Part shown: piece by piece, positions 10,173 through 22,001 of the stretch
How the letters are laid out: each line of letters begins with the position of its first letter
How positions within the stretch are numbered: the stretch's first letter is position 1
NCBI GenBank assembly: GCA_030765055.1
Contig: JAUKNK010000333.1
Location: 400,001-464,000 of the forward strand
DNA: 64,000 nucleotides
Reading direction: 5' to 3'
Origin: Mantis religiosa
Taxonomy: Eukaryota; Arthropoda; Insecta; Mantodea; Mantidae
Translations under genes and position numbers: made by a program
Notes under the pieces: model-generated
The model's input: the letters and a program-made list of their open reading frames with translations, nothing else
Databases searched by the model: none
Told to the model about the DNA's origin: nothing

Positions 10173-11330
10173 GTCGCTGGGTCGGCGTTCTTCTGTCAGG
10201 CGGATGAGGGCATTGGCAATGTTGGCGAACCCCTTTATGAAGTGGCGGTAATAACTGCATAGCCCCAGGAAACTGCGCAACTCTCACTTATCCTTTGGGC
10301 GAGGCCAATCGCTCACAGCTTGGGTCTTATCCGGATCTGTGGCCACTCCGGTTGGTGAGACTATGTGGCCCAAGTAGTTAACTTCCTTGCAGAAGAGCTG
10401 GCACTTCTTCGCGTTTAGCTTCAAATTGAGTGCATGCAGTCTCTGTAGCACCTTGCTTAGGTTGTCCAGATGGTCTTCGAAAATCTTACCGACGATGATA
10501 ATATCGTCCAGGTATAGCACGCAGGCGTCATAAGTCAACCCTCCCATCACTGCCACCATTAGGCGTTGGAAGGTAGCTGGTACGTTGCAGCAGCCAAAGT
10601 GCAGAACTGTGAACTGCCAAAGCCCTCGGCCTGTTGAGAACACGGTTTTTTCCCGGTCTCCGGTACAGAGCTACCTGCCAGTAACCCGACTTCAGGTCCA
10701 GGGTCGAGAACCACTGTGCACCAGCTAGCATATCCAGGGTGTCGTCAGTCAGGGGTAAGGAGAAAAATTCCTTACGGGTGACAGCGTTCAGCTAACTGTA
10801 GTCCACGCAGAAGCGTAGCTCGCCGTTCTTTTCTGTCACCAGAACTACGGGGGAACACCAAGGGCTGTCAGACTCCTCAATAGCTCCCCTAGATTTCATG
10901 TCATCTAGCATATCCCCTACCGCCGCTTGCTTGACCAGCGTAACGTGTCTAGGTGGTTGCCTAATAGGCCGGGCGTCTCCGGTGTCGATGCGGTGGAGCA
11001 CTCGTTCCGTGCGGCCGTAGTCGCTGTCGCGTTGGCTGAAGACGCATTGGTATAGTTTCAGCAGTTGTCGAACTTTCTGCAGCTGTTCTGCGGTCAGGTG
11101 GTCGGTTGCCCTCTCCAGTAAGACTTCCAGCCGGGGCCACAGGTGTTGCGTCGGCACCGCTCCTGTGTCTTGTCGATTGCTGTCACGCTGACCACAGGCT
11201 TGCACGTCCCCAGCTGCGTTCCGGCCTGGATGTCTTAATCGGTGTCTGCCAGGTTGAGCGGCCTCAATGGTACATCCTCTCGGAACGGCAACAATTTCCA
11301 GGCTACACATAGTCCGTGCACAGGCGTCTT
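10173..11330 (-). pseudogene. gypsy copy B reverse transcriptase
   Basis: Minus-strand frames at 10792-11310 and 10284-10731 together cover the RT. They give IDTGDARPIRQPPRH, GAIEESDSPWCSPVVLVTEKNGELRFCVDY, FSTLDLKSGYWQV, then the catalytic CVLYLDDIIIVG with YLDD at 10503-10514, and LNAKKCQLF..VNYLGHIVS. A stop follows FCVDYS and a frameshift lies near 10650, so it is inactive. The tail FLGLCSYYRHFIKGFANIA ends in TEERRP joined directly to SDHCIGG, about 130 bp shorter than copy C, which marks a small internal deletion before the LINE site. Confidence 0.9.
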
Positions 11331-12000
11331 CTGCACCATGTTCTTCGTCCGCTGGCCTTCCTGTCGTGCCGTCACCAACATTCCGCTTCTCGCGGGGACC
11401 ACCACGGCTTCCTTCAAGATGACCCTGAAGATACCAAGGCGCTCTTCATGTTGCCGGATATGACCTCTTCTCGGTTAAGTCGTAGGACCCTTCCGCCTAC
11501 GTCGACCGTCGTCTTGTGACTCTTGAGGGCATCCACTCCCAGTATCACCTCCTCAGCTACCTTCGCGACGGACACCCACTGACGCATGGCATTCCATCCC
11601 AAGATCAATGGCAGCAGAGCCGTTTTCTCCAAGGGCAAGGTGTTACCCGATGCCGTCACAAGCTGGTATGCTTGGCTCCACTTCCTCGTCAGCAAACCCT
11701 TGGCCACGACAGGTCTTTTGACGGTCACGTCCGGTGTCTACGAGTACTCGGCAGGCTTCCCTCTCACCGAATCGTCCGCGACGAGACTGTCATCCATACG
11801 CCGGTTGATGGCGCGCAGAGTCACTAGAGGGGACGGTGGTGATGGTGCCGACGTGCCCCTCTCCACGACGGCCCTTACTCGTTTTCCGGCTGCTCTTCCT
11901 GGTGTGGGCAGTCTCTCTCCAGCTCTCCGGGCTGTCCACAGGCCACTAGGTCTTTGCCGGCGTTCCTCGACTGCTATTCGGTCTCCATTATAGCGGATAC
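11331..12000 (-). pseudogene. gypsy copy B protease region and gag end
   Basis: Near 11725-11755 the minus strand reads VLVDTGRDVTVK, the DTG active site of a retroviral aspartic protease. The downstream frame at 11414-11728 (VAKGLLTRK, VAKVAEEVILGVDALKS) is shifted relative to it. Upstream, near 11900-11960, GELERDCPHQEEQPE is the end of a gag zinc knuckle. The spacer leading to RT (VVVPARSGMLVTARQEGQ) matches copy A. Confidence 0.78.
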
Positions 12001-12640
12001 ACCTTGTTCTGGAAGTCGAGAGAGCTGTCACCTTGGAGGCCTCCATCCTCGACGCTGCCGCTAGCGCCTCGTGGATGGTTTTGTAGTCCCCGTGCATTAG
12101 GCGCTGACGTATCTGCGTGTCTCATACCCCATCAACGAATATGTAGGCGGCTTCCCGGGTTACGAACTCTGGTGGGAGGTCGACTAAGGCTTTGCCAGCC
12201 AGTTGCTCAATTGCCAGGGCGAACTCCTGCAGCGTCTCTCCTTGCTGCTGTGATCTTGACTTCAGCTGTCTGCGGTACGCTGTGCCTAAGCGGTGGTTTC
12301 CAAAGCGATTCTCCAGGCCTCCCAGATGACCTGGGGTGCCGCCGCTGTCTGAACCGTATTCAGGACTTCTGCGGCCCGTCCGTGGAGACTGGCTATTAGT
12401 TGAGTGGCCTCTTCCTCTGGTTACCGCTTGTGTTTGGCCACCGTGTCGAACTGACGGCGGAAGGCTTCGAAAGTTGTCGCGACGTCGTATTTAGGAGGTT
12501 CGACGCGCGCAGATGTTCTGTCGCGGCCCGGCGCGTCGACCTTTAAATCCTTTAACCTCCTGTTGACGACGACCTCAACCATTCCATTCAGGGACTTTGT
12601 GTTGCTTTCGGCCTTTCCCACCACCTCGTTAACGCGGCTC
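12001..12640 (-). pseudogene. gypsy copy B gag remnant, truncated
   Basis: A minus-strand frame at 12421-12624 (NTKSLNGMVEVVVNRRLKD... KYDVATTFEAFRRQFDTVAKHK) continues after a break into EEEATQLIASLHGRAAEVLN..., a capsid-like helical segment of Ty3/gypsy gag. The element stops abruptly near 12640 against Penelope-like sequence; the gag N-terminus, the primer-binding site and the 5' LTR are absent. Confidence 0.72.
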
Positions 12641-12644
12641 GCTC

Positions 12645-12995
12645 GGTTTTTTTATACTTAATATTTCTAAAATGTTCTTTCATTCTGCTTTCTAAATTAT
12701 GTTTGGTCCTTCCAATGTAAACCTGGTCACAATCTAAACAATTAAATTGAACAATGCTAGATTGTTTTAGTATCAGAAATGTTATCCCTTTTAGAAAAAT
12801 GATTATATTTATTTAGATATACCAAAATTACACCAAATTCTTTAAAAAAATTTCAAACTATTTATTAGTCCAAGGATGGTAAGTAAATTATTTAAAATAT
12901 AATCATCTTTGATTTTTTAAGGGTAGAAACGCCATTTACTTTTTTATATTTAAATTTTTCAATTTAAATTGTTAATTTATTTTTCGTATGACACA
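12645..12995 (-). pseudogene. Penelope-like element fragment 1 (GIY-YIG region)
   Basis: The minus strand reads SSIVQFNCLDCDQVYIGRTKHNLESRMKEHFR. This is a decayed GIY-YIG endonuclease module: the GIY is degraded (SIV), while YIG and the following R-x-x-x-E-H block are kept. Penelope-like retroelements carry this domain after their RT. Upstream on the same strand, to about 12990, are further remnants of the RT-endonuclease linker. It abuts truncated gypsy copy B. Confidence 0.75.
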
Positions 12996-13199
12996 TAGTA
13001 GTGATGACAATGGAAAAAAAAACAAATTTGCTGAAGATGCAAAGCTGATTTATTTGCAAAGCTAGTATCTTGAATTTGTGAAAATTTCATCAATTTTCTG
13101 AAGAAGATAAGAGAAGTGTGAAAAGTAAAAAGTTGTGAAGTTAAAAAGAATATGCAGAAAGAAGTAATGCATGCTAATGCCTCTGATATGCTTTTTCAG

Positions 13200-13328
13200 A
13201 ATTATGAAAGCCCACGTACCTTAGTGGAAGTAGGTGATCTTACAATGAGAGAACTTGCAAACATTTATACAGATAAAACTTCTGGAGAGGAAATAAATGG
13301 TGATATGTCAAAATACATAATTAGAAAG
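13200..13328 (+). CDS. ABCA3: ABCA3-like exon b: part of the second large loop
   Basis: This 129-bp exon (43 codons, phase 0 at both ends) lies between a CTTTTTCAG acceptor and a GTAAGG donor. It encodes NYESPRTLVEV, then GDLTMRELANIYTD and GEEINGDMSKYIIRK. This is hydrophilic, as expected for the second non-cytoplasmic loop, and it bridges exon a to the DVRDNYIVGA motif of exon c. The frame stays open 48 bp upstream of the acceptor, so that boundary rests on splice-site quality. A further small exon in the 6.6-kb intron before it cannot be excluded, but none is needed to keep phase. Confidence 0.8.
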
Positions 13329-13960
13329 GTAAGGCATTAACCTTATTGAACTGCTTAGAATTATTATTATATGGCATAAACTCTTATGGCCACTGTTGTC
13401 ATTAAAGACTTATACTTGCAATCTCATACCTTTGATACTTGTCCAGAAAGCTATTTAAATGTATTCTATAAGAATTGACAATATATGTATCAATTGCAAA
13501 TCTAATATAACAAAATGTTGAGACATTCTCGCAAATCCAAGTGAAAGTTTAAAAAATGAATCTGCCAGATTGCATTTGTATATACACATCTGCTAGTCTA
13601 CTAACTACTGAGAACCATTTGATTTTGTATATATATAATTATCTCCTTCTTGTTTTTCATAGTCTGTATATAATGTGTCTTTTAGGATCAATATTCAAAT
13701 ACATATGCTACTAAACTGTAGATTTCTTTGTCATGTTCAACGTTCGCCGGTCTCTGTGCCTACAACTGAACTCACTGAATGCAATCGATCTATTGATTGA
13801 TCAATAAATCAATGAGTCAATCAGTCCCTCAATTCCCTTTCCTGCTGCTTTATCCTTAACAGAATCTTCCATCGAAGCAAGTGATTCTGACCTGTTTCAT
13901 TTAGGTATAGATTTTTGAGTAGGAAATTTGAAAATCACACTGCTAAATTATATGTTATTA
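13329..13960. other. intron 2, left part, unassigned
   Basis: AT-rich intron sequence with a palindromic AATCGATCTATTGATTGATCAATAAATCAATGAG patch (in part 13780-13815). No family is recognised. Confidence 0.4.
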
Positions 13961-13974
13961 ATGTAAGACTTAAA

Positions 13975-14440
13975 GCTTTCATGACAAACATTATTTATTA
14001 AGGCTTCAAGGTACGTAAATTTGAACTTCAGCCGTTCTAAGCTCCATGGTCTTCTCAAGGAACTGAATGAAAACACTGGATGATTATCCCCGTATATATA
14101 TAGGGACTTCCTCGTGTGGGTGGGGCTTGTGTCATGCCACTACATAGCAGATTGTTATTGGTCTGGCTGATACCACAAAGGATGAACTCAGGTTGTTTAA
14201 CAGTTTTCTGAGCAGTTCATCTCCTGTATAGGGATTCTCCAGTGCTGTGTCATCTGAGGGGTCCTTCAGCTGATTGAGGTTTCATTGCAAGTATATTTTA
14301 TTGTTGGAGCCCAAGCTGTACTCAATTGAAGTCCCAAAAGTTCCTGAAGAAGGCAATGGAGCTTAGAATGGCCGAAAGCTTGAATTTAATTAGTTTGATA
14401 TGGCTGATCATCCATGAAGCTTTAATATTTGTTATTAATG
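13975..14440. repeat. short inverted-repeat element with hammerhead-like core
   Basis: The left flank (about 14030-14065, CAGCCGTTCTAAGCTCCATGG) and the right flank (about 14345-14385) are related in inverted orientation, sharing CTTAGAA.GGC and CATGGAGC/CAATGGAGC blocks, each followed by an AAAGCTT-containing edge. The right flank contains CTGAAGA at 14344-14350 and GAAA at 14374-14377 around a GGC/GCC pair. It is probably a non-autonomous mobile element; the family is not known to me. Confidence 0.5.
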
Positions 14441-14544
14441 CAAGATGTAAATTAAGCTGTATTTCATTTTAAAATTTAGTGTGGATTTTTATGTTTACTA
14501 TGCATGTCATATGGTGTGATGGCCACTGAATAAACTATTTGTTG

Positions 14545-14780
14545 GGGTCCATTTGCCTCTTGCCCAGGCACACTTGGTTCAATCCTGGGGGACCATATGT
14601 GACATTTGTGGTGGACAAAGTGACAACTAGGCATGTTTTCTCTGGATTCTCAAGTTTCCGTGCAATTCATTCCAGTAACTGCTTCATCATCACCTCATTT
14701 TTAATCCATTTTGCCGGGATTTCATATCATCTTGCTCACTCTCATACCAACTTCAAGCTGATCACTGGGCTATAGGTCTT
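14545..14780 (+). mobile_element. SINE family D, decayed copy
   Basis: A tRNA-like B box (TTGGTTCAATCCTGGG) is followed by GTGGTGGACAAAGTGACAA and a body ending CACTCTCATACCAACTTC. The middle matches the SINE at 18665-18860 (GTGGTGGACAACACGGAGC, TCTCCGGTTTCC, ATTCATTCCA/CTCATTCCA). The 3' end lies some 20 bp before the GAAA array. Confidence 0.65.
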
Positions 14781-14800
14781 CCATACAAGAAGGCCCAACA

Positions 14801-15875
<1,075 letters not shown>

Positions 15876-16229
15876 ACAGAATTTCTGAAACACTTCCTTT
15901 CACTTGCTTCAGAGTTAAAACTACAATCCCCAGACTTTGGACCTACAAGTAATATGGCTGCAAGTTAAGTTTTATTCCAAGTAATTTATATTTTCAAGAT
16001 ATATTTGATAAACATAATCAGAATAACTACACAGAAGAATAAAATTTCTGATAATACTATTTGAAAGGCAGAATGGCTAAAAATATCTCAAAAACAAGTT
16101 TGGCAAAAATATACTACGTTTCCAAACCTAACGATATATATTATTCATGTGTCATTCTTGTTTTCTTTTACGAGGTCTTGTATGCTGATGATATGTTATC
16201 CTATTAGCCATTTGAGAGCTTTGATACTG
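15876..16229. other. intron 2, unassigned
   Basis: AT-rich sequence with no family recognised. Confidence 0.4.
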
Positions 16230-16340
16230 TTGTTATTGTTGTTGTTTTGTTGTTCTTGGTGGTGGTGGTGGTGGTGGCGGGAGGAGGGACGGCAGCGGTT
16301 GTGGCAGCAACGGTTGTGGCGGTGGTGGCGGTGGTGATTG
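16230..16340 (+). repeat. GTT/GGT/GGC trinucleotide-rich patch
   Basis: Imperfect TTG units pass into about eight GGT units, then mixed GGC, GGT and GTT. The apparent run of W, R and Q codons here is not a gene. Confidence 0.85.
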
Positions 16341-16736
16341 GTTGGTTTGCATCATTTTCTTCCTGGCTTCCCAATATAAACCCTGTAGGTTCTCACTTTT
16401 TGAGACCTTTGCATTTGTCTGATTGATGTTTGTTCATGATGACATTCTCTTTACAGATAGTGCAGTTGATTGTAGATATGCAGTGTGTTTAACAAAGGTG
16501 TTCTGCAAGACAGTCATGGGCAATTTCCATTCTAACTACGGCCACTGTAGTTTTCGATGGCAAGTTTTGTAAGTCAGCTTTGTCTCTAATGCTCTTATAG
16601 TCCTTGCTTTGTTTCGAATCTTAAAACATTTATTCCCAGACGACTGAATTGAATTGGAATCTTGTAACTGTCAATAAAAGTTCTTGTTGGAGTTTTTAGC
16701 CCCTTACATGAGTCGATTAAACAAAGCTTTCAATAA

Positions 16737-17013
16737 ATATTAAAAGCAGAAGCATTAGTAACAGTGAAGTATTCTTCATTTTTGAGTTTGATTTATGAGT
16801 CACTATGTTTATACTGAAACTTCACTTACTTGTTGTTGTATAATTGAAACATTTTCAAGATCATTCGACCTCATCCATTAGACACCAAACAGCTGAGGAT
16901 GAGATAGAATGATCTTGAAAACGTTTCAATTATACAACAAGTAAGTGAAGTTTGAGTGTAAACACACTGATTCATAAATCAAACTAAAAAAAAGCTTTGA
17001 ATACTTATGCTTT
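16737..17013. repeat. foldback element F1 (long hairpin)
   Basis: A left arm of about 125 bp (from AAAGCAGAAGCATTAGTAAC to ACATTTTCAAGATCATTC) is repeated in inverted orientation on the right (GAATGATCTTGAAAACG ... TACTTATGCTTTAATTA), separated by about 38 bp. A single arm of the same family is at 36990-37155. It has no coding capacity; it is probably a non-autonomous transposon. Confidence 0.85.
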
Positions 17014-17607
17014 AATTACAGAAATAGGCATCTTCACAACCTACAAACATGGATGCATGGATTTCCACAGACTGTGTCTTGATGAGTTTTGGTCCAATTT
17101 GGTTCTTTTTATGCGAGCCTTAAAAGAAGAGAACTTAAAAGAAGCATATAGAATCAAAAAGACCTAAACAAACCTAAAGAAACAAATAATAGGAAAAAGC
17201 AACAGAACTTACATACAAAACAACCAGGAAACAGTGACACCAGCACCAGCTCCAATCAGTGGACAGGCATCAAACCAAGAACAAAGAGATGGAGCCACCA
17301 GAAAACTGCAGAGATATAAAACTAAACAACAATGCAAAGATCAGACAAGAGCCCAGAAGAAGCTCGCAATATCATGAAGAAAACGTCGGCAAGTATGATG
17401 AAGATGACACAGCCTTCACTGGAAGCTAAGGATACTTGCTTACAAACATACCTTATTATATATCTAATTATACATCCTGCCTATTACTACAATCTGAACT
17501 ATTAACCATCCTCCACAGGTGATGAATATGAGATGTGGATTAAATCACATTTTAGTATACATCAGTTTTACTTATATATATATATGTTTTCATTTCTTGC
17601 TTTTCAG
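17014..17607. other. intron 2, right part, unassigned
   Basis: An A-rich stretch (17100-17420) of AAAGAA and ACAAACC-like composition, with GAAAACGTCGGCAAGTATG near 17381. It may be a retroelement untranslated region, but no protein match is readable. Confidence 0.35.
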
Positions 17608-17814
17608 TCAATTGAGAATTTGGGAGATGTAAGGGACAATTACATAGTAGGAGCAACATTTAAGAGTAATACTATAATCTGCTGGTACAACAACCTTCCA
17701 TATCATAGTGCTCCTCTAGCTCTTAATCTTGCACATAATGCAGTTTTAGCAAAGTATACCAATCATACAATTCAGGTTGTGAACCATCCTCTTCCCTACA
17801 CACCAGAATCAAAA
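17608..17814 (+). CDS. ABCA3: ABCA3-like exon c: second large loop
   Basis: This 207-bp exon has phase 0 at both ends, a TTGCTTTTCAG acceptor and a GTAAGT donor. It encodes DVRDNYIVGATF followed by WYNNLPYHSAPLALNLAHNAVL. The W-x-N-N...YHS..LAL pattern is characteristic of the end of the second non-cytoplasmic loop in ABCA3-type transporters. A less conserved stretch with NHPLPYTPESK closes the exon. The NHT triplet could be an N-glycosylation site on the luminal or outer face; this is inference. The region codes for no membrane segment. Confidence 0.92.
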
Positions 17815-18450
17815 GTAAGTAAAAAATATATTTTATAGATAATTTAAGGTTACTATTAGCAGTTTTAATAATCGATTGCATAAATACCAAGGGAAAATTT
17901 GTACAGAGCAAATCCTTAAAACACTGCAGTACCATGCATGCTTATAACCATAAGTTCATCAAATAAATTCAATCCCTGTAAAAGAAACTCAGAATATAAT
18001 AGTAGAACAGATAACAACAGACACACTTCAGTTCTCTGGCAGGCTCAGTATTTAATACAATTTGATTTATTGTCCATGGAGATTGCAGTAATCTATTACA
18101 CACCATCAAGATAGATCAAAATACGAATACATGAACATATACAAGAAATAAGTACTTATAATTCATCAGTTAGACATAAGCTCAACAATTGAATAGTACA
18201 CCTTATTTACTAAATATGCTAGTATTTGTGAAAATTGCAACACCATGAAAGAATTCCCCAAATGAATTCAAACTTGGGGAACAGAACTGATTAGGACTGC
18301 AAGAGAGATGGGGTACATATATGCCAAACAGGTCTCTTTTTTGTTTTCTAAACATGTAAAGTTTTGCATCAAGTGTAGTCAGTGCAGAATCGTCACACAA
18401 GGTGGAAACATTAAAGTGAGTGTCAGACAAACTTGTTGACATCAAAGGGA
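17815..18450. other. intron 3, left part, unassigned
   Basis: No recognisable family. The frame at 18203-18445 on the minus strand resembles nothing known to me. Confidence 0.35.
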
Positions 18451-18459
18451 GCCATATCA

Positions 18460-19420
18460 GCGTGTGAGTTTAAACAGGGCAGAAGATCAGACTCCAGGAA
18501 GCAGTTCTGTTATACCATGACTTTTCAGTTTGTACCGGGCATGCTGCTGCAAGAGTATGTATGAGTGGAAGCAGTCAATAGAAGTTCATGCTCAGCTGAG
18601 AGTAGGTACTGGATCACCCAGGATGACCACACTACAGAATGACCACCATCATGTCTGCATGACCCAGGCAACCGCTAAGAGAAATTTGTGGTGGACAACA
18701 CGGAGCTGGGGCAGGTTTGCTCCAGGATCTCCGGTTTCCCCCGCCATCTCATTCCACCGGTGCTCTATGTTAATCTCATGTATCATCAGTGTCATTGCCT
18801 GCGGTGCCGTATGTAGTAAAAGCAGGCATTAAACACTACACATTTCATTTCATTTCATTTTGTCTGCATGACCATAATGAATGTGCAGCTCGATCTACAG
18901 TGTTGGCTTGATTTTGGAGCACAGCGGCAGGTATAAGCCTGTCTGCATCGATGATGTGCACCATCTGCTGCAGTTTGAACTGGTTGAATACATACCATTA
19001 CTTCGGCCCCCATTGTCCAGAAATCACAAATGCCTCTGACTGTAATGAGCACTTGAAAGCTGTCACTAAAGTGCTGAGTGACAAAATATAATCTTTTTAG
19101 ATGAGTCCCATTTCAATCTCTCCAATAGTTATGGTTACATCCGTGCTCGATGGTACAAAGGTGAACAGAATCTTGAGACCTATGTGTTGTGCGACATAGT
19201 CGACAAACAGCAGGTGTGATGGTTTAAAGTAACACTGGTTGGAACACTGGTTGGAACAATCAATCTCACCTCCTACTGATTGACGGTACTTTGAACAGCA
19301 ACTGGTACCTAAGCAAGATTATAGTTCCCAAGACACTCCCCCTGATTCAGGATCTCCATAGGCCATATTTCATCAAGAATACCTGTTCACATATTATGCA
19401 GAATATATAAGTCTTCTTCG
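18460..19420 (+). pseudogene. Tc1-like transposase fossil split by a SINE
   Basis: The left part (18530-18660) resembles the second DNA-binding helix region with GTGSPRMTTLQNDHHHVCM, the Tc1-type G-R-P-R-x-T motif slightly decayed. After the SINE the frame resumes, and near 19095-19190 reads DESHFNLSNSYGYIRARWYKGE. This holds the second catalytic D of the DD34E core in its usual D-E-S-x-F context. Stops and frameshifts follow. Terminal repeats were not identified. Confidence 0.75.
18665..18860 (+). mobile_element. SINE family D with 13-bp target duplication
   Basis: A 196-bp insertion ending in a CATTT-type tail (four units) is flanked by perfect copies of TGTCTGCATGACC at 18652-18664 and 18861-18873. 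It interrupts the Tc1 fossil. Its body matches the sequence at 14545-14780. Confidence 0.88.
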
Positions 19421-19539
19421 AAGAAAGATGAGTACCATTGTTTCCTTGGTCTGTAGGTTCACTTGACATGTGAACTTGTCATGTTCCTACATGGTATGGG
19501 AACCTAATTAGAATGCATGATCAGCAAAAGACATAGCGA

Positions 19540-19760
19540 GTATTTGAAGCAAGACCTGAAGGAAGAAGACAGGGAAGACCAAGAAAGGAATGGGAAGAAT
19601 AAATTTGAGAAATAGTAAGAAATAGAGGGATGGAAAGGACTGAGTGGAAGAGCGAGTCATAAGTTAGAGAATAGCACAGAAAATGGATAGAAGGTCTGAC
19701 ATTCAAAGATAGAAGGGAAAGGTGAATAAGAAGAGTAGCCCTAAGTTTTATAGACTGCAG
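19540..19760 (+). pseudogene. LINE C-terminal fragment
   Basis: The plus strand reads RPEGRRQGRPRKEWEE, then RNRGMERTEWKSES and HRKWIEGLTF. G-R-P-R-K-x-W-E-E followed by R...W...A..R..W is the usual end of ORF2 in several LINE clades. Two stops interrupt it. Confidence 0.6.
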
Positions 19761-19943
19761 ATTCATTTGAGCACATTTCATCTGTTCACTCATCATTTTA
19801 TATGACCCTCTTGGTTAAGGATGTTAAAGTACTTAGAAAAAGAAGAGCCAAAATCCCTGATATATTCACTAAGTTTTGAGAATTCTTCCTCATATATAGA
19901 TAGTGTATGTTAACATTCGCTTTCTATTTTCTCATTGTTGCAG

Positions 19944-20220
19944 GTTATTATTGAGGGAAACATCCATGGAGTGGGATTCCAAATAGCTTTCCAAATGGGA
20001 TTTGGCATGGCACTTGTTGCAGCATTTTATGTCATTTTCCCAATAAAAGAGCGTTCTTGCAAGTCGAAACATCAGCAGTTTGTGTCTGGGGTGAATGTGT
20101 TAATATTCTGGATTTCTACATTTTTGTGGGACTTCCTTATCTTCATGTTGCCAATCCTAGGAGCCCTTATTGATTTATATGCATTTCAGCAAGACGGATT
20201 TAAAACCACAGATGAATTGG
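19944..20220 (+). CDS. ABCA3: ABCA3-like exon d: transmembrane helices 8-9
   Basis: The exon begins after a TCATTGTTGCAG acceptor and ends one base into a codon before GTAAGT. It encodes an amphipathic lead (GNIHGVGFQIAF), a helix MGFGMALVAAFYVIFPI, the charged cytoplasmic turn KERSCKSKHQQF, then VSGVN and a second hydrophobic run through WISTFLWDFLIFMLPILGALI. The E-R-x-x-x-x-K-x-x-Q-x-x-SG motif between these helices is a signature of subfamily A. The reading frame is undamaged across 277 bp. Confidence 0.95.
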
Positions 20221-20845
20221 GTAAGTTTCTATGAAATAAGTCTCCTAAGCCAAGATCAATAGTTTGTTGCACTGTGAAGCATACATTAATTTCTAGCTTG
20301 GTTGTATTTGTTACCAAAACAGTACATATTTTGGTTGAGAAAAAGGAATAATGAGGGGAAAAAACTAGTGATAAGAGTAGCTTTCTGAACATGGCTAAAA
20401 TCTATATTTAATAATTGTTGTTAAGGTGTTTGATTTAACACTCTTGCTACCACATGCTGATCTAATTGCAAAAGCGTGTCCAGTATTTAAATGCCAAGCT
20501 CATATATGGAAGCATGAGTGAAGAATGCCAGACTGCTATATCTTAAAATGCTTTGCTCTTAAAAAAATACAGTAAATGTAATCTTAAAGCTAGAATAAAG
20601 CTGTAAAAAATGAATGGTACCAGATTGATATCTGCTCAATAATCTATGAATTAGATGAATTATGAGATAGTCAATAAATATCTAGTGCACATTTAATTAC
20701 AACATCAAATAGTATTAATTTCCGTTTAGAAAGTAAGTAAAAAATAATAAGTTGTTCTAACCCACACACAAACTATGCTTAAGCAAACCTTGAAAGGCAG
20801 AATCAGAATTAAATGCTACAGTTGCATTTCAACTACAAATTTTCG
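20221..20845. other. intron 4, left part, unassigned
   Basis: AT-rich sequence without a recognisable family. Confidence 0.4.
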
Positions 20846-21015
20846 CTCAATGCATGATCGCTCTACCATTGAGCTACCATGGCAACATACCAGTAAAACA
20901 TTTAATTCCTCAACTGACTCATATTTTCCTGGTAGACCATGACAGAATCTCAATTCAAGAACCTATAGCTGAAATGCGACTTACAGTTCATAAGTATTTA
21001 AGTCCCAAGCTTTTA
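20846..21015 (-). mobile_element. SINE family A fragment (tRNA-like head)
   Basis: The minus strand carries GCCATGGTAGCTCAATGGTAGAGCGATC, a tRNA-like 5' half with A box. In its 5' direction is the segment also found beside the copy at 59905-60130 (TTTTCCTGGTAGAC, GAGTCAGTTGAGGAATT). The B-box half is missing. Confidence 0.65.
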
Positions 21016-21574
21016 GGATTAGTTATGATTTCCAATTATAATAATTTTTATTCACTTTGTGGAAATTCCTTACAATTTCATGGCATACTCAAACAATATT
21101 TACAAACTACATGATTTATACAATTAAGGTGTAAATCCTAAACTAATAATATAACATTACTTACAGTCTTTGAAGTAATCATAACGCTCATACAAATTAC
21201 AATATTTTGTTCTACCAATAGGAGCTTAGTCTTCTTCCTGAAACGAGCTGGCTGCATATTAGGCATTTGTCAGTAATCAGGTTATATAAGTGGATGTCCA
21301 TGTGTAATTTTTGGTTGTATCAGCTGCATTTAGGTGAATTTTGTTGCTGGATCTGGTAATGCAGTTATTGATTTTGTCGTTGAGGCAAAATAATGTATAT
21401 TGTGTGTATGAAACACAGACTTTATAATATGTAAAGACACGGTAAAGTGGTTCAAATCCTGTATATGGCAGTGAACTTCTCAGTTCAGATTCAACCTTTT
21501 AAAAAATAATAATTTTGGAATTAATTGTTCTTTCACACTATCCATGTGTAGGACGCACTATGAATGGGTAGAAC
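21016..21574. other. intron 4, unassigned
   Basis: No coding or repeat signature recognised. Confidence 0.4.
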
Positions 21575-21655
21575 CAGACTGAAAATTCAATGCCATAGCC
21601 GGGATTTGAACCACGCATCTTCTGGTCACCTTCTGGTCTCCAGTCTAGTTTCAGA
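21575..21655 (-). mobile_element. SINE family A fragment (B-box half)
   Basis: The minus strand holds CGTGGTTCAAATCCCGGCTATGGCATTGAATTTTC, the 3' half of the family-A tRNA-like region with a good B box. Confidence 0.65.
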
Positions 21656-22001
21656 TTAATAAACATCTTTATTGTAATCTGAGATAAAATATCATGCAAT
21701 TCTATTGAAAGGACATGAATGGCTTTTAGCACTATAAAAATGTATTCCATTACAAATTAAGTAATTGATTAAAATTTTGCCATCACTTATTCCTGGTATA
21801 AAAACATTGCAAGAAAATTTGCCTGGTTTACCATTAAAAAATAAAAATAGAACCAAGGTGCACATGGTCAGAGTATACTGGTGTGGATTGGAAATACTGC
21901 CCTTCGAATAACAAAAGATCCCTCTCAATGACTATGACATGTACTGTTAGAAAGAAAAAGTTTTTTTTTCTTTTCAATGGGATAATGTGTATCCCTATAG
22001 G

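Noticed and set aside
6749..12995. Gypsy copy B as a complete element with a 5' LTR near 12700
   Set aside because: The sequence right of 12640 is Penelope-like (YIG and E-H-F motifs), not an LTR; no primer-binding site is found.
13152..13199. Extending ABCA exon b upstream to the ATG at 13152
   Set aside because: The frame is open there, but a good polypyrimidine-CAG acceptor lies at 13191-13199 and phase already fits exon a; the upstream residues resemble no ABCA segment.
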